From Austropuccinia psidii (lineage: Eukaryota; Basidiomycota; Pucciniomycetes; Pucciniales; Sphaerophragmiaceae), in the NCBI GenBank assembly GCA_023105745.1, contig JALGQZ010000006.1:36721686-36785685 (forward strand): DNA of 64,000 bases. Direction: 5' to 3'. Shown piece by piece: positions 27,135 to 38,715 of the stretch; position 1 is the first letter of the stretch; each line of letters starts with the position of its first letter. A model generated the notes under the pieces. That model was not told the DNA's origin, did not search any database, and saw nothing but the letters and a program-made list of their open reading frames with translations. A program made the position numbers and the translations under genes.

Positions 27135-28167
27135 TAAAAAAAAATACAATTATTAATGAATATTTCTGAAACTTTCATAACCAATTAACAACTTTATAAT
27201 TCATATAAAACCAAAATGAATTATACTTTTATAAGTAAAATACAAAGTTTTACTTACAGTGCAGTTTTGTGGATTCCACGTGAAACACAGAATCTTTAAA
27301 AATTTACAGAAAATACATTTTGTGATGAAATTGCCAAAAAAATTGATAAATTTGAGAAATAAATCATTATTTTGGAATAAAAGAAGATTTACAGTTGTTA
27401 CTACTTTTATTCTCAACCATAAATGGGTTGGTAGTCATGTAAAAGCCTCAATTAAGTAATAATCATGTGACAACAAATGATGCAATCAATAATACAAAAA
27501 GGTTTTTTGTTTTCTCACTCACTGGCCTTTCAGTTTGCTCCATGGCATGCCTCTGTGAGCTGTCTTAGACTTAAAAGAGGCCTCCTCTTGCTATTTTTTC
27601 CACATCATCACATTATTATATTATACCTTTATTACCAAACAAGTAATTATTAGTTAAAGCTATTTCTTAAGTGTTTTATTCTTTCAGAAATCAATCAGAG
27701 AGACGTGAAATCATAGAAATCAACTATAATTTGTTGTAATACTGTTATAAATCAATTTTGATCCATTAAATCCACAATTCTATGTCAAATTTCTCTACTA
27801 TTATCATCTAAAAGGTTCATTGGATTAATAGTGAGGAATCTATCTCAATTATTAAAGTTTTTCTCTAGTAATAGTTTTCTTTAAGAATTATCTTTATAAT
27901 TATTCTTGTAAAAGATAATTATATATTGAAATAATTTTATTATTTTAATAAAAGAAGTTTTTATTATTAAATTCTTCTTGTAATTGATTCTTGTAGACAA
28001 TTACTGTTTACTGTTATAATCACTAGTAGTGTATAACACTTAAAAGAAATAATTCTTTAATTATTTAATTGTGTTTATAAAAATTTTTATTATTATATTT
28101 CATAAGAAAAGTCATAGTACTGTTGATTAATAGTAATATTATAACAGTTTCATAGACACATCTTACA
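27135..28167 (+). repeat. Family A LTR, copy 3 (first ~870 bp missing)
   Basis: From AAATACAATTATTAATGAAT it matches family A copy 1 from about 1835 to its end, finishing CATCTTACA at 28167. The first half is missing, so a deletion must also have removed part of the host LTR on the left. About 50 bp of the host LTR remain on the right before pol resumes. Confidence 0.8.
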
Positions 28168-28218
28168 TGTGGGGTACTATGAGCTTGAGCCTGGTGATAA
28201 AAATGGTATGAAATAACA

Positions 28219-28948
28219 TACTACCAGAAGAAAATTCTTTAAAATACAAGAAAGAACTCAACCATAGGGAAATCACTATCACATAGATAAAAGATGGAAA
28301 GCCTTACTACCAGTGGATCATTTGCAAACAAATATTCTAACCATCAAAACCATAGCCAAAAGCTTCCATGAAATGTGTAATAAGGGCTGTTAAAAATAAT
28401 AAAGATGAATAGCTTAAGCAAAAGATCATAAAAAAAGGAGGTATGACAGAAGCCATTAAGAGCCTGAATTCAATGAGGGAGACCAATTATTTGTTTATGA
28501 CTTAACTCCAAAAAACCTTGAAGGGGCAAAGGAAATAAGAGACTCATTTTTTGCAACTTTTACAATTGCAAGAATAATAGAAAATAATTCAGTAGAGGTG
28601 GAAATTTCAGAAGTACTCTTCAGGGAAAATCTAGTATTCCCTGTGAGCCTGGTAAAATCTTGCCACCAGAATGGAGAGGATAAATTTAATACTGAAAAAA
28701 ATGCTCAGAGCTAACAGGAAATAGTGGATCCTGAGGACTCAACTAGACCGGTGAAGATAATTATTAGTTCCAGAAGGATCATACCCCATTGAAAAGAACA
28801 TAGAAAGTACCTTGTCAGGCTCATAAAACAGGAATATAATAAGGAAAGATGGTTAGCAGAAGATGCAAGATAAGATGGAAAAATTCACCTGTGAATATTC
28901 AGAGTCCACAGGAGCAATAAAAAGCTTCATAAATGATTAGACATTTTT
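28219..28948 (+). pseudogene. Integrase C-terminal and chromo-like relic (old element, pol part 4)
   Basis: The frame can be followed as LPEENSLKYKK, then LLPVDHLQTNIL and EFNEGDQLF, the GPY/SH3-like module (KEIRDSFFATFTIARI), PVSLVKSCHQ, a stop, then RKYLVRLIKQ and RWLAED. These line up one by one with the last 280 residues encoded at 60761-61621 on the minus strand, where a chromo-like end (REYLVIY, DEWLAK) is also seen. It holds at least three stops. The end lies just before the polypurine tract. Confidence 0.8.
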
Positions 28949-28960
28949 AGAAGGAGGGTA
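28949..28960 (+). promoter_or_regulatory. Polypurine tract of the old element
   Basis: AGAAGGAGGGTA directly abuts the TG start of the 3' LTR. In LTR elements this purine run primes plus-strand DNA synthesis. The position and composition are as expected. Confidence 0.75.
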
Positions 28961-30376
28961 TGTTAGACTGTGACTCAAAATGAGAGCACAGGCATGACAC
29001 AAAAATACCGTGAGCCACTGGTAAACCAAGATTTACACACAAGCATGACCTGAGATAAAATAAACAATAAATGAATTCGAAATAAAGAGGAGGGTAACCT
29101 CATCCTTAATACACAACTCCCAAAAACATATTATGAAGAATAACAAAGCTATTCCATCTCAAAACCTGAATTGAGAAGAAACATTAATTTTCACCTCTCA
29201 TCTAAAATGTAGAAATAAAGGCAGAGCTTCTCCACTCTGGGATTCAAACTGAAGCTCTGAATAAGGGATATCAAACTTTAAAAGTCAAATTGGGCTAGAA
29301 GAAATAGTATAGAAGCTATAGCCAACCATAGAATAAATAATGGTAAATAAAACATCAAATTCCTATATAACCTCTAGCATTCTAGTGGGATATATCTGAG
29401 GTGGGGTATTTTTGAAAATAGAAGCATCTGCGCTTTCTAATGGTGACTTTCATAATTCTGTATTACACCTAGAAAAAAATTTGTATAGTATATCAGCTCA
29501 ATACAAGATTGATACAAAATACATCCTCCCATAACGGAGTTTACAGTCTGTTTAGCTTTTCCATAAACAATTTTAAGAATACAAAATGAGTAACTATTGT
29601 GTAGAGCCTATTAACAGCTAGAAATGAGCCGTTTCTGAGCTCTCTATCCTCAAAACTGACATTGTTATGGTAGCTTTAAGGATAAAATACTATAATATTT
29701 AAAGAAACCTGATACTGTGGACCCATCTTCAATATTAATGAATTAGAGGTGTGAAAACCATTTAAAGGCTTTTTTTACCTTGATACCTCATAGTACGACT
29801 AATAAGAGGCCCCCAGAAGCATTTTTTAAGGAATTCTTTCTGTCTGAAATATCAGAACATGTCTATGAGGTCCCCTAATGAAATCCTCCCCCCTGTAATG
29901 GAGAAAAGTGACCACATGTGATTTTGAGTCCATATATGAGCCCAATAGAGATTATACAGGGTTGTGAAAAACACAAGCCAAACCTTTTGAGTGGAAATCC
30001 TCACTCCTTTTACATGAAAGGGTGCAAATTTCCCTCAACATTTTTTCCAGGGTAAAAAGGGCCCTTTGCACCAAGGAGAAATCCCCATCCTTCTCTTAAA
30101 TTACTATGTAGTAAAATTGCTACCAACAATAATAATCTTAAGAAATAATCAGGTATAATTCAAACGTAATTATTTTAGCATTCATAATAGCTATACAACT
30201 GCTAATTAATGCACCCAGAGCTTTCGGTAGCTCTCACCACCACTATTCCAGCTTATTAAAGCCCTTTTAATCTTACTTTAAGCTATTTTTCTATGTGTCA
30301 CACTCATATCATCAGCTTTAGTTAGCCTCTAAATAGATTTACCCGAATGCTAATAGTATCAATTATAAGTATTACA
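28961..30376 (+). repeat. Family E 3' LTR
   Basis: It starts TGTTAGACTGTGACTC and ends AAGTATTACA. It aligns with the 5' LTR at 10704-12219 with many substitutions and indels. It is followed directly by TAATCTACT (30377-30385), identical to the nine bases before the 5' LTR. Confidence 0.83.
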
Positions 30377-30385
30377 TAATCTACT

Positions 30386-31227
30386 TAAATTTATCTTCCA
30401 TTTTCCCCAAATATTAGAGAAGAAAATATCATTTGATTTAGTTGCAGCCCAATATGCAGATGACAAAAAAGCTGTGATGGATGAAGAGCTTTGGAAAAAT
30501 ATCAATCATTAATAAATTTAATCAAAAACAATATATGAGGAAATTTCAAACTAAAACTACCCCATATATCTGACAAATCCACTGTGTCTAAAGTCTCATA
30601 AATTATTCCAAAAAGCCAGCTATAGCTTTCAAGAGCTGATAAATTTCATAAGTAGTGATTTGAAGGTTAAGAATCAAGAAAATATAAAAAAATCTGATTT
30701 TAGCATAAAATATTTGGTGACTCTTTTAGACTAGGTAGAAATGAAAATTGCTCTTCTATATGTAGGATTTTTATAACCTTTGGCATTTATCAGAGAACAG
30801 TAATACTATATGAACAGAGAATTGCTAAAGTACCTTTTAGGAAATGGTCTAATAACTTAAACTGAGAAAGTTTTTATCAATAAAAGGAATTATTTCTGGT
30901 CATGTAAGAAGAGGGATCTTCAGGTTTCACCATTCTTATTTATGGAAGAATGATTCCAATATTTGAAAAGACACTGAATGATTTAGAGTTATATTTTGAA
31001 CAAAAAATATGTCTGTTTTATGAATTATATCACTCATTAATACATATGTATCTTATGGTGATATTATCTCTATATGGCTATATAGCTTTAATTTAGCTAG
31101 TTTATGATGCGAAAATGCTTTAATTTTGGCCATCTTGGTTCAGTAAATGACTCAATATTATATAAAAATATGGATATTCATAAGAAACAAGGAAATCTTT
31201 TCTCAATTGATCAATAATTGAGGAAAA
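30386..31227. other. AT-rich DNA, possible weak coding traces
   Basis: No intact gene. A 26-codon open stretch near 30440-30515 on the plus strand (residues such as AAQYADDKKAVMDEELWKN) has coding-like composition and lies upstream of the relic at 31228-31640; the two could be parts of one decayed gene. Confidence 0.35.
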
Positions 31228-31640
31228 TTAAGAATATTAGATATGTATTCCATAGAGCCTTCTTATAAAGGAAACATTGACCAAGTGGATGTTTGGAAGG
31301 AGTTCAACTTTTTTCTGGAACACTCATTGGGCTGTATTGAGAATGGAACAATAATTACTAAGGGGAATTGGTAGATATTAAAACAACTTTTCTGTGAATT
31401 TAAGGACCTAGAAGATGTTGAGAGCTATGAAGATTAGGAAAAAAGATGTATAATAATGAATAATCTACTGGAGCAGGTTGGTGATCAATGGCTGGAATGG
31501 TATGAGGATGAAGTCCCAAAGTAGATAAACTTAATCCCCTAAGGACCTGGAAATGGGCTGATAAACAATATTTTTGGAAAGATCAAGCCAGGTACATTGG
31601 ATCAGTACAAGAACAAATCCTAAATTCATCAGTCAATTCA
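31228..31640 (+). pseudogene. Decayed coding relic of unknown family
   Basis: Reading one plus-strand frame from about 31228 gives protein-like sequence: MYSIEPSYKGNIDQVDVWKE, then FFLEHSLGCIENGTI, a stop, EFKDLEDVESYED, a stop, NLLEQVGDQWLEWYEDEVPK, a stop, and on to about 31622. The amino acid make-up is acidic and tryptophan-bearing, unlike chance translation of AT-rich DNA, and the frame stays the same for some 130 codons with only about five stops. The stops are TAG and TAA, the kind made by C to T or G to A changes. I do not recognise the family; a Gag-like or host gene relic are both possible. Confidence 0.45.
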
Positions 31641-33011
31641 TTCAAAAAGTGATTAGTTCCTTCCAAAAGAATATTGAAAAGAAAATTCAAATTGATTAAT
31701 TTGATTGTATTTCATTTCCTTTTATCTTTTTTTTTCAACAACAATTAAGTTCAGGTGAAAAAGAAAGAAAACTAACTTTTTTGGCTGAAATTCTTTTTTT
31801 CAATTTCCCATTACTTATTTTTGTCAGGGTTCGTTTATCCCCTTTTTGAATAGTAATTGAAAAATAAAGAAACTTCATGTTTTAATCTTGGCTTTAACAT
31901 TCAATTTTTCTTTATTTTTAAAGTATTTCATACAATTAAAAGAAAATGATAGCCAAGGAAGTACTTAATTTATTTCAATTTTTTTATCTGTTTAGTTATT
32001 TGAAAAATGAGTAGAATTTTTGTAAAAATTATTTTAATTTGGAAAAAAGAACACAAAGTTATCTCTCTCTATTAATTTATATAATTTACCTATTTATTTT
32101 TTGTTTTCTTAATGATTTTAAAAAGATAAAGTTTTGCTTTTTTTAAAAAACAGATGATAACTCATTTCTTATCATTTCGATTCATTTTAAAATTCTTTGA
32201 CTCATTTGAAAAGAAATAGTATATTATTTTCAATTCAGCTTTCCTGAAGGAAGAAAACAAACCAATTATTAGTTTTTAACTGTTATGCTTGTTATGCTTT
32301 TTTTATGTTTATAGTTTTGTCCATAAAAAGTCAGATTTTTTAATTTTCTTTTCAAAATCAAACTTCTTTCATTTTTTTGATTATCTTCATTTATTTTGTT
32401 TTGATCATTCAATCTTCATTAAAAATAAAGCAAGTTACTATTAAGGGTTATTTCTCTCCAAAAAAACAAACAAACAAAGAATAAATCTGCTTTTTTATTA
32501 TTATTTCGATTTCTCTGCATTTTTTAGCATTTCTCTTAGTCATAAAAGCAAGAGGTATTATCTTTTGTTTCTAATTTACTGTATACAAAGACCATTCATT
32601 TTTTTATCATTCAAATTTTTTGTTTTTTGATCCTTCCAGTTTTTATCTGAATAAAGTAAGGTTTTTAAACAAACATTTTCTTAAAAAGACAAATAACTGA
32701 TTTTCTCTTTCTTTGTTATTTGATTTATTTAAATTGTGTCCAATTATTTTGGCTATTAAAGATGAGGTATCCTTTTTCAATTTTATTTCTTGTAGACAGA
32801 AGAATGATTTCTTGTTTTGATAATTCAATTTTCTGCTTTTCAGTTGAAAAAATACTTCTTGTTTTTGAGCAAAAAATAAGAATATTTTTCTGTTCTGATT
32901 TTTGAAACTTCATATTTTTTTAGCTAGTTTATAGAACAGGAGACATGTTTTGACTTTACATTTTTGTCTTTTGGAAAAATAAGATATATAATTTATTGAT
33001 TGATCATTTTT
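31641..33011. other. AT-rich spacer, no gene seen
   Basis: T-rich on the plus strand and leading into the satellite at 33012. Short open frames at 32643-32913 on both strands overlap one another and show no protein-like composition beyond base bias. Confidence 0.5.
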
Positions 33012-33960
33012 TTGATTTTTTGTTTATTCTTTATTTATTCTTTATTTATTCTTTATTTATTTTTTATTTATTTTTTATTTATTTTTTATTTATTTTTTAT
33101 TTATCTTTTATTTATTTATTATTTATTTTTTATTTATTTTTTATTTATTTTTTATTTATTTTTTATTTATTTTTTATTTATTTTTTATTTATTTTTTATT
33201 TATTTTTTATTTATTTTTTATTCATTTTTTATTTATTTTTTATTTATTTTTTATTTATTTTTTATTTATTTTTAATTTATTTTTTATTTATTTTTTATTT
33301 ATTTATTATTTATTTATTATTTATTATTTATTTATTATTTATTCATTATTTATTTTTTTTTTGTTTATTTTTTATTTATTTTTTATTTATTTTTATTTAT
33401 TTTTTATTGATTTTTTATTTATATTTTATTTATTTTTCATTTATTTTTCATTTATTTTTCATTTATTTTTTTTTTATTTTTTTTTTATTTTTTTTTTATT
33501 TTTTTTTATTTTTTTTTATTTTTTTTTATTTTTTTTTTATTTTTTTTTTATTTTTTTTTTATTTTATTTTTATTTTTTTTTTATTTTTTTTTTTATTTTT
33601 TTTTATTTTTTTTTTATTTTTTTTTTTATTTTTTTTTTATTTTGTTTTTATTTTTTTTTTATTTTTTTGTTATTTATTTTTTATTTTTTTTATTTTTTAT
33701 TTATTTATTTATTTATTTTTTTTATATTTTTCTTTTATTTTTTTTTTATTTTTTTTATATTTTTTTTACATTTTTTTTTATTTTTTATTTATTTTTTATT
33801 TTATTTTTATTTTATGTTTACTTTATTTTTATTGTATCTTTATTTTATTTTTATTTTATTTTTATTGTATTTTTATTTTATTTTTATTTTATTTTTATTT
33901 TATTTTTGATTTTTTTTCAATTTTTTAATTTTTTTTTAAGTTTTCTTAATTTTTTTTGAT
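33012..33960. repeat. T/A satellite with an 11-bp core period
   Basis: The plus strand is almost only T and A. Zones follow each other: TTTATTC units (33020-33055), then a regular 11-bp unit ATTTATTTTTT (about 33056-33300), then T8 to T10 runs split by single A (about 33465-33660), then TTTTATTTTTA units (about 33800-33910). Because the 11-bp unit holds no stop, long plus-strand frames arise (up to 310 codons of Phe, Leu, Ile, Tyr); these are by-products, not genes. Confidence 0.9.
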
Positions 33961-36900
33961 TTTTGTTCATTTTTGTTCAAATTTTTCAAATTTTTTCATT
34001 TTTCTCATTTTTCTCATCATGTTTCCTCCCTTATCTATGTATTTCAAAGTAAACATTAATTTTACATAAAATGTTTAGAATTGTACATTAACATATTTTT
34101 ATGTTTAAAGTTCATTTTGAAACCGATTTCATCAATTTCTCTAGTTATAATATTGTTAAAAATTTGTATCTTGCTTCTATCAAGAGCTGTAAGGAATTAT
34201 TTGAAGTACTTAAGACAAATATCTAAGCTTTAGTATTAGTACGGTATTAGATAATTTTCACATAGCTAGCTATTTAAAAAAGCACCATTGGGATCAATAA
34301 TCTCAATTGGGTCAAAATAAGGAAAGTTACAACTAGGAATTGGTGTTTGGCTTGGCTTAATAAAAAAGAGACAATCCATTTTTGGAAGGAATGGGAAAAA
34401 AGTATTTCTGCTTTTTCAATAAGTTTATGAATTATGTCATTTGAATACTAATCAGAACTACTGCTTCAAGTTGAGGTTTAATAATTATTGGAAGCTACAC
34501 CCATCTTTTATAGCTTCTCCTTTGGTATAATATATTTTTGTATGTGAAATTAAATATATTTTCTTATTTTTTCCTTGGCCTCATTACTCATTAGCTTTAC
34601 TCCCAGTTTTCTGGATGATGAGGGAAACTCAACAGAAGTATTTAGAAAAGAACCAATTTCTGTTTGAAAGTATTGCTACATATGAGAACCTTCAATATAG
34701 TAAGATAGTTTCATCTTTTAATATTCTTTACAAGTATAAAATAAGAGCTTGAGTCCTTACTTTGGTCACCTGATAATTACCTGGCTGGCATTGGTTTAAT
34801 TGAAAATTGTAATAAAATAGTGAGAGTGATGATCAAGCTGGAAAGGTGTGGCAAGTGTTTATTGGATATGATTGAGATTTTATTTTAAGGGAGAAAGATT
34901 ACTTCTTGTTGAAAACATAACATAGTGATCTTAAAAATTCCCAGCTTAGGGATTTCTATAAAGAAAGTATTGAAAGCTGAATAATGTGTAGTATTTAGAG
35001 GCAAAAATACAGACTATTTGATATGACATTTTGGCCAAGATACCCAAATCTTTGATGGTGTTTTGTGTATAATAAGAATGGAAATAGTATTTCTGTTATT
35101 ATAATGATTATTTAAAATTGAAGTATAGACTATTCTTATTCTTGTCATTTCCAATTTGAAAAGAATTAATTTGAAGAGAATCAAATCTCTTTCAATTGGT
35201 CCTTAGAGATCTTACAAAGAATTTGTTTTCTAGTCAAAAGATTTCGACATTTTAATTGCAAAAATATTGATATCTCTCATTTACAAGTGAATTAATAACT
35301 TCAAGTAGGGTATTTGTGAAGCAAGAATTATCTTGATAATACTCTTTTCAACCTATTCCTATCTTCATTAAATAAGGAATAATTTTCAACCTCTTATCAC
35401 TGGGAGGAATCACTCAGAACTTGCATGCAAGTACCTTACACCAACTTTACAACAGTGATTCAGTAAGTGTAAGGGAGTTTCTTTCAGGTTGTGAAAACGT
35501 TCCCCCAGCTTATCAATTAATATCAGAGATAGAAAAAATTATGATGATCATCAAGAACTCATATTTTACTAATGTTTTTCCCAAATTATTTTTCAATTAA
35601 TATTAAAAATTCTAGAATATAAAAAGGGTTCTAGGAAAGGAATGTAAGTATTTTACAAAAAAAAGGAATTTATTACATTTTTTTATTGTTTAATTATGTG
35701 TTTTTACCATTTTATGGCCAAAACATTTAATCTTATGGTGTTATATTAATAAAGACTATTCAATTTTATTTTTTATTTCTAGTTTTTTTGAATAATAACA
35801 TGTTTTTTTTCTTGAATAGTTTGATTTAATTGATATTTTTTACAATAAAATAATAATTTAACTTCTCAATTTTTTTAATTCTTTACTGGGGTATCAATAC
35901 TTCCTGGTAATAAAATCTGAAGCTGACATTTGATTATTTTTGAAATGTATTTATTCTGATAGTTTCCTTGTTATAATATATTTATTAATGCTAAAAAAAG
36001 CTTAAATATTCTTCTTTGTTGAACATAATTAAGAAAAACTTGATTAAATTTTTCATCAAAATAATAACAAAAACAGAAATAGCCAATTTCAATAATCATG
36101 AGAATTCAAAAAAATTAGGGTAGATAGATGAGCTTAAAAATACCTTATTCAAGGAATGATTAATAGAGATATCACACCAAATATATTTCAAGAAATGAAA
36201 GTAATTTCCAAATAATATACAAAATACCTAACCTTGCTCACTATATCAAGGTATTTAATTTAAAATATAAATCAAGATAAAGAGAGAAAATCTCTTTTAT
36301 GATAGAAAAATTCAATAAAAAGTTCCCAAATAAAAAAATAAAAAAAATAAAATTTTATGAGGACTCTGGGGAGGAAGTAACAGACCTTATTTCAAATTGC
36401 ACATCCAATTTGGTCTGTTAATGACCATGTTTCAAAGATCCCACAATCTTCAGTACTTAGACTAAAAGAAAAATATGAATATTTGAAAAAATAAGATATT
36501 CAATTAGAGATAACTACTTACAGTTAAAGAGTTAATTCTGAAATTTTAGTATTCTTTCCAGGTAATTTTCAGGCTAGGCCGAGAATTTGACCTTGAAATA
36601 CCATATAAGATAAGCTACCTACCCACAATTTTGAAATTAATTGGAATGGCTTAAGTGGAAAACAGGAAAACACATTTTATCTGAAATAAGGATTTACAAA
36701 TCCTTAAATTAAGCCAATACTAGACAAAATCCTCACCATTGGCTTACTTAATATCAAAATCAAAAAAAATAAAACATTAGCATATAAAGTTCAAAAAAAT
36801 ACAAGCCAGAATATTAAGAAAATTAAATGATAAATCTTACTGAAGTTAAACTACTTCAATCTCCACAGCTAGATCCATCAATTTTCCAGATGATGATTAT

Positions 36901-37251
36901 TGAATTTCTTGAAATTTGGCTTTGGATATACGACCAAGTACTTTCTCCACCATTTCTACAAATACCCTTTCCAAAGTTCATTATTTGGTTCAATTTTTGA
37001 GAACAAAAATCAATTATAATGCAAGCAGGAAAAAGTCTCATGTCACATATAAATTATCTATTTATGCTGATTTATGATGTAAAAAAAGATATAAAACTCT
37101 TTTCCTACATTATTTGAAAACCCACAATCCTCCCTTGATATTTTCACCCTAATCAAAATGCAATATTTCATTTTTTCCAATTATTCCTTCTTCATAATAC
37201 TCACCACAAATGTATCGTATTGTGTAAATATTTTCAGATAATTTGAACTAC
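33961..37251. other. AT-rich spacer, no gene seen
   Basis: About 3.3 kb without recognisable genes or copies of the LTR families. A 9-bp perfect inverted repeat TAACAGACC / GGTCTGTTA lies at 36378-36386 and 36412-36420. The remaining open frames are short and lack protein-like composition. Confidence 0.5.
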
Positions 37252-37256
37252 TTACT

Positions 37257-38715
37257 TGTCAAAAGCACAAATAATCACCCCCCAATGGGTGTTGCGGCAA
37301 TTATAGCCTGAGCCCAGTTTATGGTCAATTGGCCATATACTGCCCTCATTGGCCTTATTGGCCAATTCTCCACCTCACCAACCCCCAGGCCATTATCCTT
37401 GTCTTTGGGCCTGAGGGGGTCTTTTCAGTCTTCCAGGGGCCTATGGCCCCTCTAGCCACCACCAGGGCCTTTGGCTCAACCCATTATATTATGAGGGTTT
37501 TGGCGTCAATGGCCTTTTTGGACCATTTAGGCCCCCTACAGCCTCTACGGCCCAAATCCAATGAGGCCAAAAGGGGCCAAGGGGGCAGTTCATAAGCCCC
37601 CAAGGCCAGGTGGGTCCACCTGAGCCGGTTTTGGCCCCAAAACCACCTTAGGACCTGAAATTGGCCAAGAACCACAAGTGGCCACATCTCAGCCCATGGC
37701 CTCTGGAAACCACCAGAGGCCACCAGCTCAGCTCCAATCAAGGATTCCCCTCAGTTTCAGGGGAAGACTTTTCCTTCCTCAAGGATCCAGGAGTGGTGCA
37801 TATATGGTATAATATACAATTATGCACCATTTTTGCTCAGCAATCCAATGGTGACATTTTCAGGACCAAATTCCATAATTCCAAATCAAGTCCCCAATTC
37901 ATCACCAATTTCAAAGGAGGATCTTTCAGCTATTTCAGTCTGGCAATTCCCTGGAAGCTACCAGAACACCACTCAAGGACCCCAACCACCTGGCCCTGCA
38001 GGAGTTGGGTTGTCAATTCTCATCAGGGCAATTCTCAGAGGTTATCAATCATTTTAATCATTGTCAAGGAATCAAGTACTCGGCATTCCTTGGACAACTC
38101 AATTGGTCTGTACTGGTAGCAATCAAGCATCCTGTATGGCCTTGGCCCATTTTGGCCAATTCATATTCCACTGTGGGAATTCAGTCAAACAGCTCAATTA
38201 TCAAGATGGCCAGAACTGTATTGGCTCAATTCAGAAAATACAGCTGGGTGACTCACCTTCCAGGATCAGCCTTTCAGCTTTTCACATATACTGGCCACCT
38301 TTCATCACCTGGGGACTTTTTCCCCAGTTAATTAATATATTGGATTTATCTTTATCCTTATTTTCTTTGATTTCATTAAAGTAAATACTGATAATCTTGA
38401 GTCAGTCATTTTCACCTTTCTTCTTTGCCTGTAAGTGGATATTGGTGGTCATATCCTTTACTAATTCCATTGTTCTTTCTGGCAGGTTGAAACAGTGAAT
38501 TGAGGATTCATTTGGTTGGCTCTTTGGCTTTTGGCTTTCTTATTATCTTGGCCAATGGCTTTCCTTTCTCTTTATATTTTGGCACACTTATCTTTACTCT
38601 TTTTCTTTAAAGAAATTTATTCCTTCTTATTTCTTTATCCTTTTGGAGCCTTCCAAGTGAGCTCTTGATTCCTGAGTGCCACAACACTCTTGCTTCCATA
38701 AGAGCCCCTGTGACA
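37257..38715 (+). repeat. Family D 5' LTR of the chromovirus
   Basis: It starts TGTCAAAAGCAC and ends CCCTGTGACA; the 3' copy starts TGTCACA, giving 7-bp inverted ends TGTCACA/TGTGACA. The first 450 bp are GC-rich and packed with GGCC, unlike the surrounding DNA. A TATA-like palindrome lies at 37795-37828. Open frames on the plus strand (37661-38119, 38061-38384) also occur in the 3' LTR, but their differences are mostly amino-acid changing, so they are not supported as genes. Confidence 0.93.
37795..37828 (+). promoter_or_regulatory. TATA-like palindrome in 5' LTR
   Basis: GGTGCATATATGGTATAAT is followed by a near-complementary arm ending TTATGCACC. The same element is at 45763-45796 in the 3' LTR and, in altered but still palindromic form, at 16970-16996 in the family D-like LTR. 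It could be the core promoter of the element. Confidence 0.5.

Larger units (their letters stand above)
23486..28218. repeat. Family F-related solo LTR, copy 3, carrying two more LTR pieces
   Basis: It starts TGAGATTCAAATGAGGCAG, which matches the second TG of family F copy 1 (ATGAGGCAGTACCTGG shared), and ends GGTATGAAATAACA. The flanks are AACTA (23481-23485) and TACTA (28219-28223). With the insert and one flank removed, pol reads on in frame from Trp-Val-Arg-Leu into Leu-Pro-Glu-Glu. Inside lie a family C LTR (24536-26314) and a 5'-truncated family A LTR (27135-28167). The interior shows little likeness to copy 1, so family membership is tentative. Confidence 0.6.
10704..30376 (+). mobile_element. 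Old, complete Ty3/gypsy-type element with nested insertions
   Basis: Two LTRs of the same family (10704-12219 and 28961-30376) enclose gag, PR, RT, RNase H and integrase relics in normal Ty3 order, and a polypurine tract before the 3' LTR. The nine bases TAATCTACT stand directly before the 5' LTR (10695-10703) and directly after the 3' LTR (30377-30385). Pol is cut by insertions at 16449-19830, 20985-23182 and 23486-28218, and all inserted DNA ends in short TSDs. The many stops and frameshifts show great age. Its proteins resemble Gag-Pol that I recall from Austropuccinia psidii. Confidence 0.85.

Noticed and set aside
32996..33928. 310-codon open frame rich in Phe, Leu, Ile and Tyr
   Set aside because: It follows from the T/A satellite: an 11-bp unit without stops is open in all three plus-strand frames. 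Overlapping frames are open too, and there is no protein signal beyond base bias.
37661..38384. Overlapping open frames of 107-152 codons in the chromovirus LTR, also found at 45632-46364
   Set aside because: They recur only because the two LTRs are copies. Differences are mostly amino-acid changing, and the older LTR at 16449-19830 keeps them only as short broken pieces.
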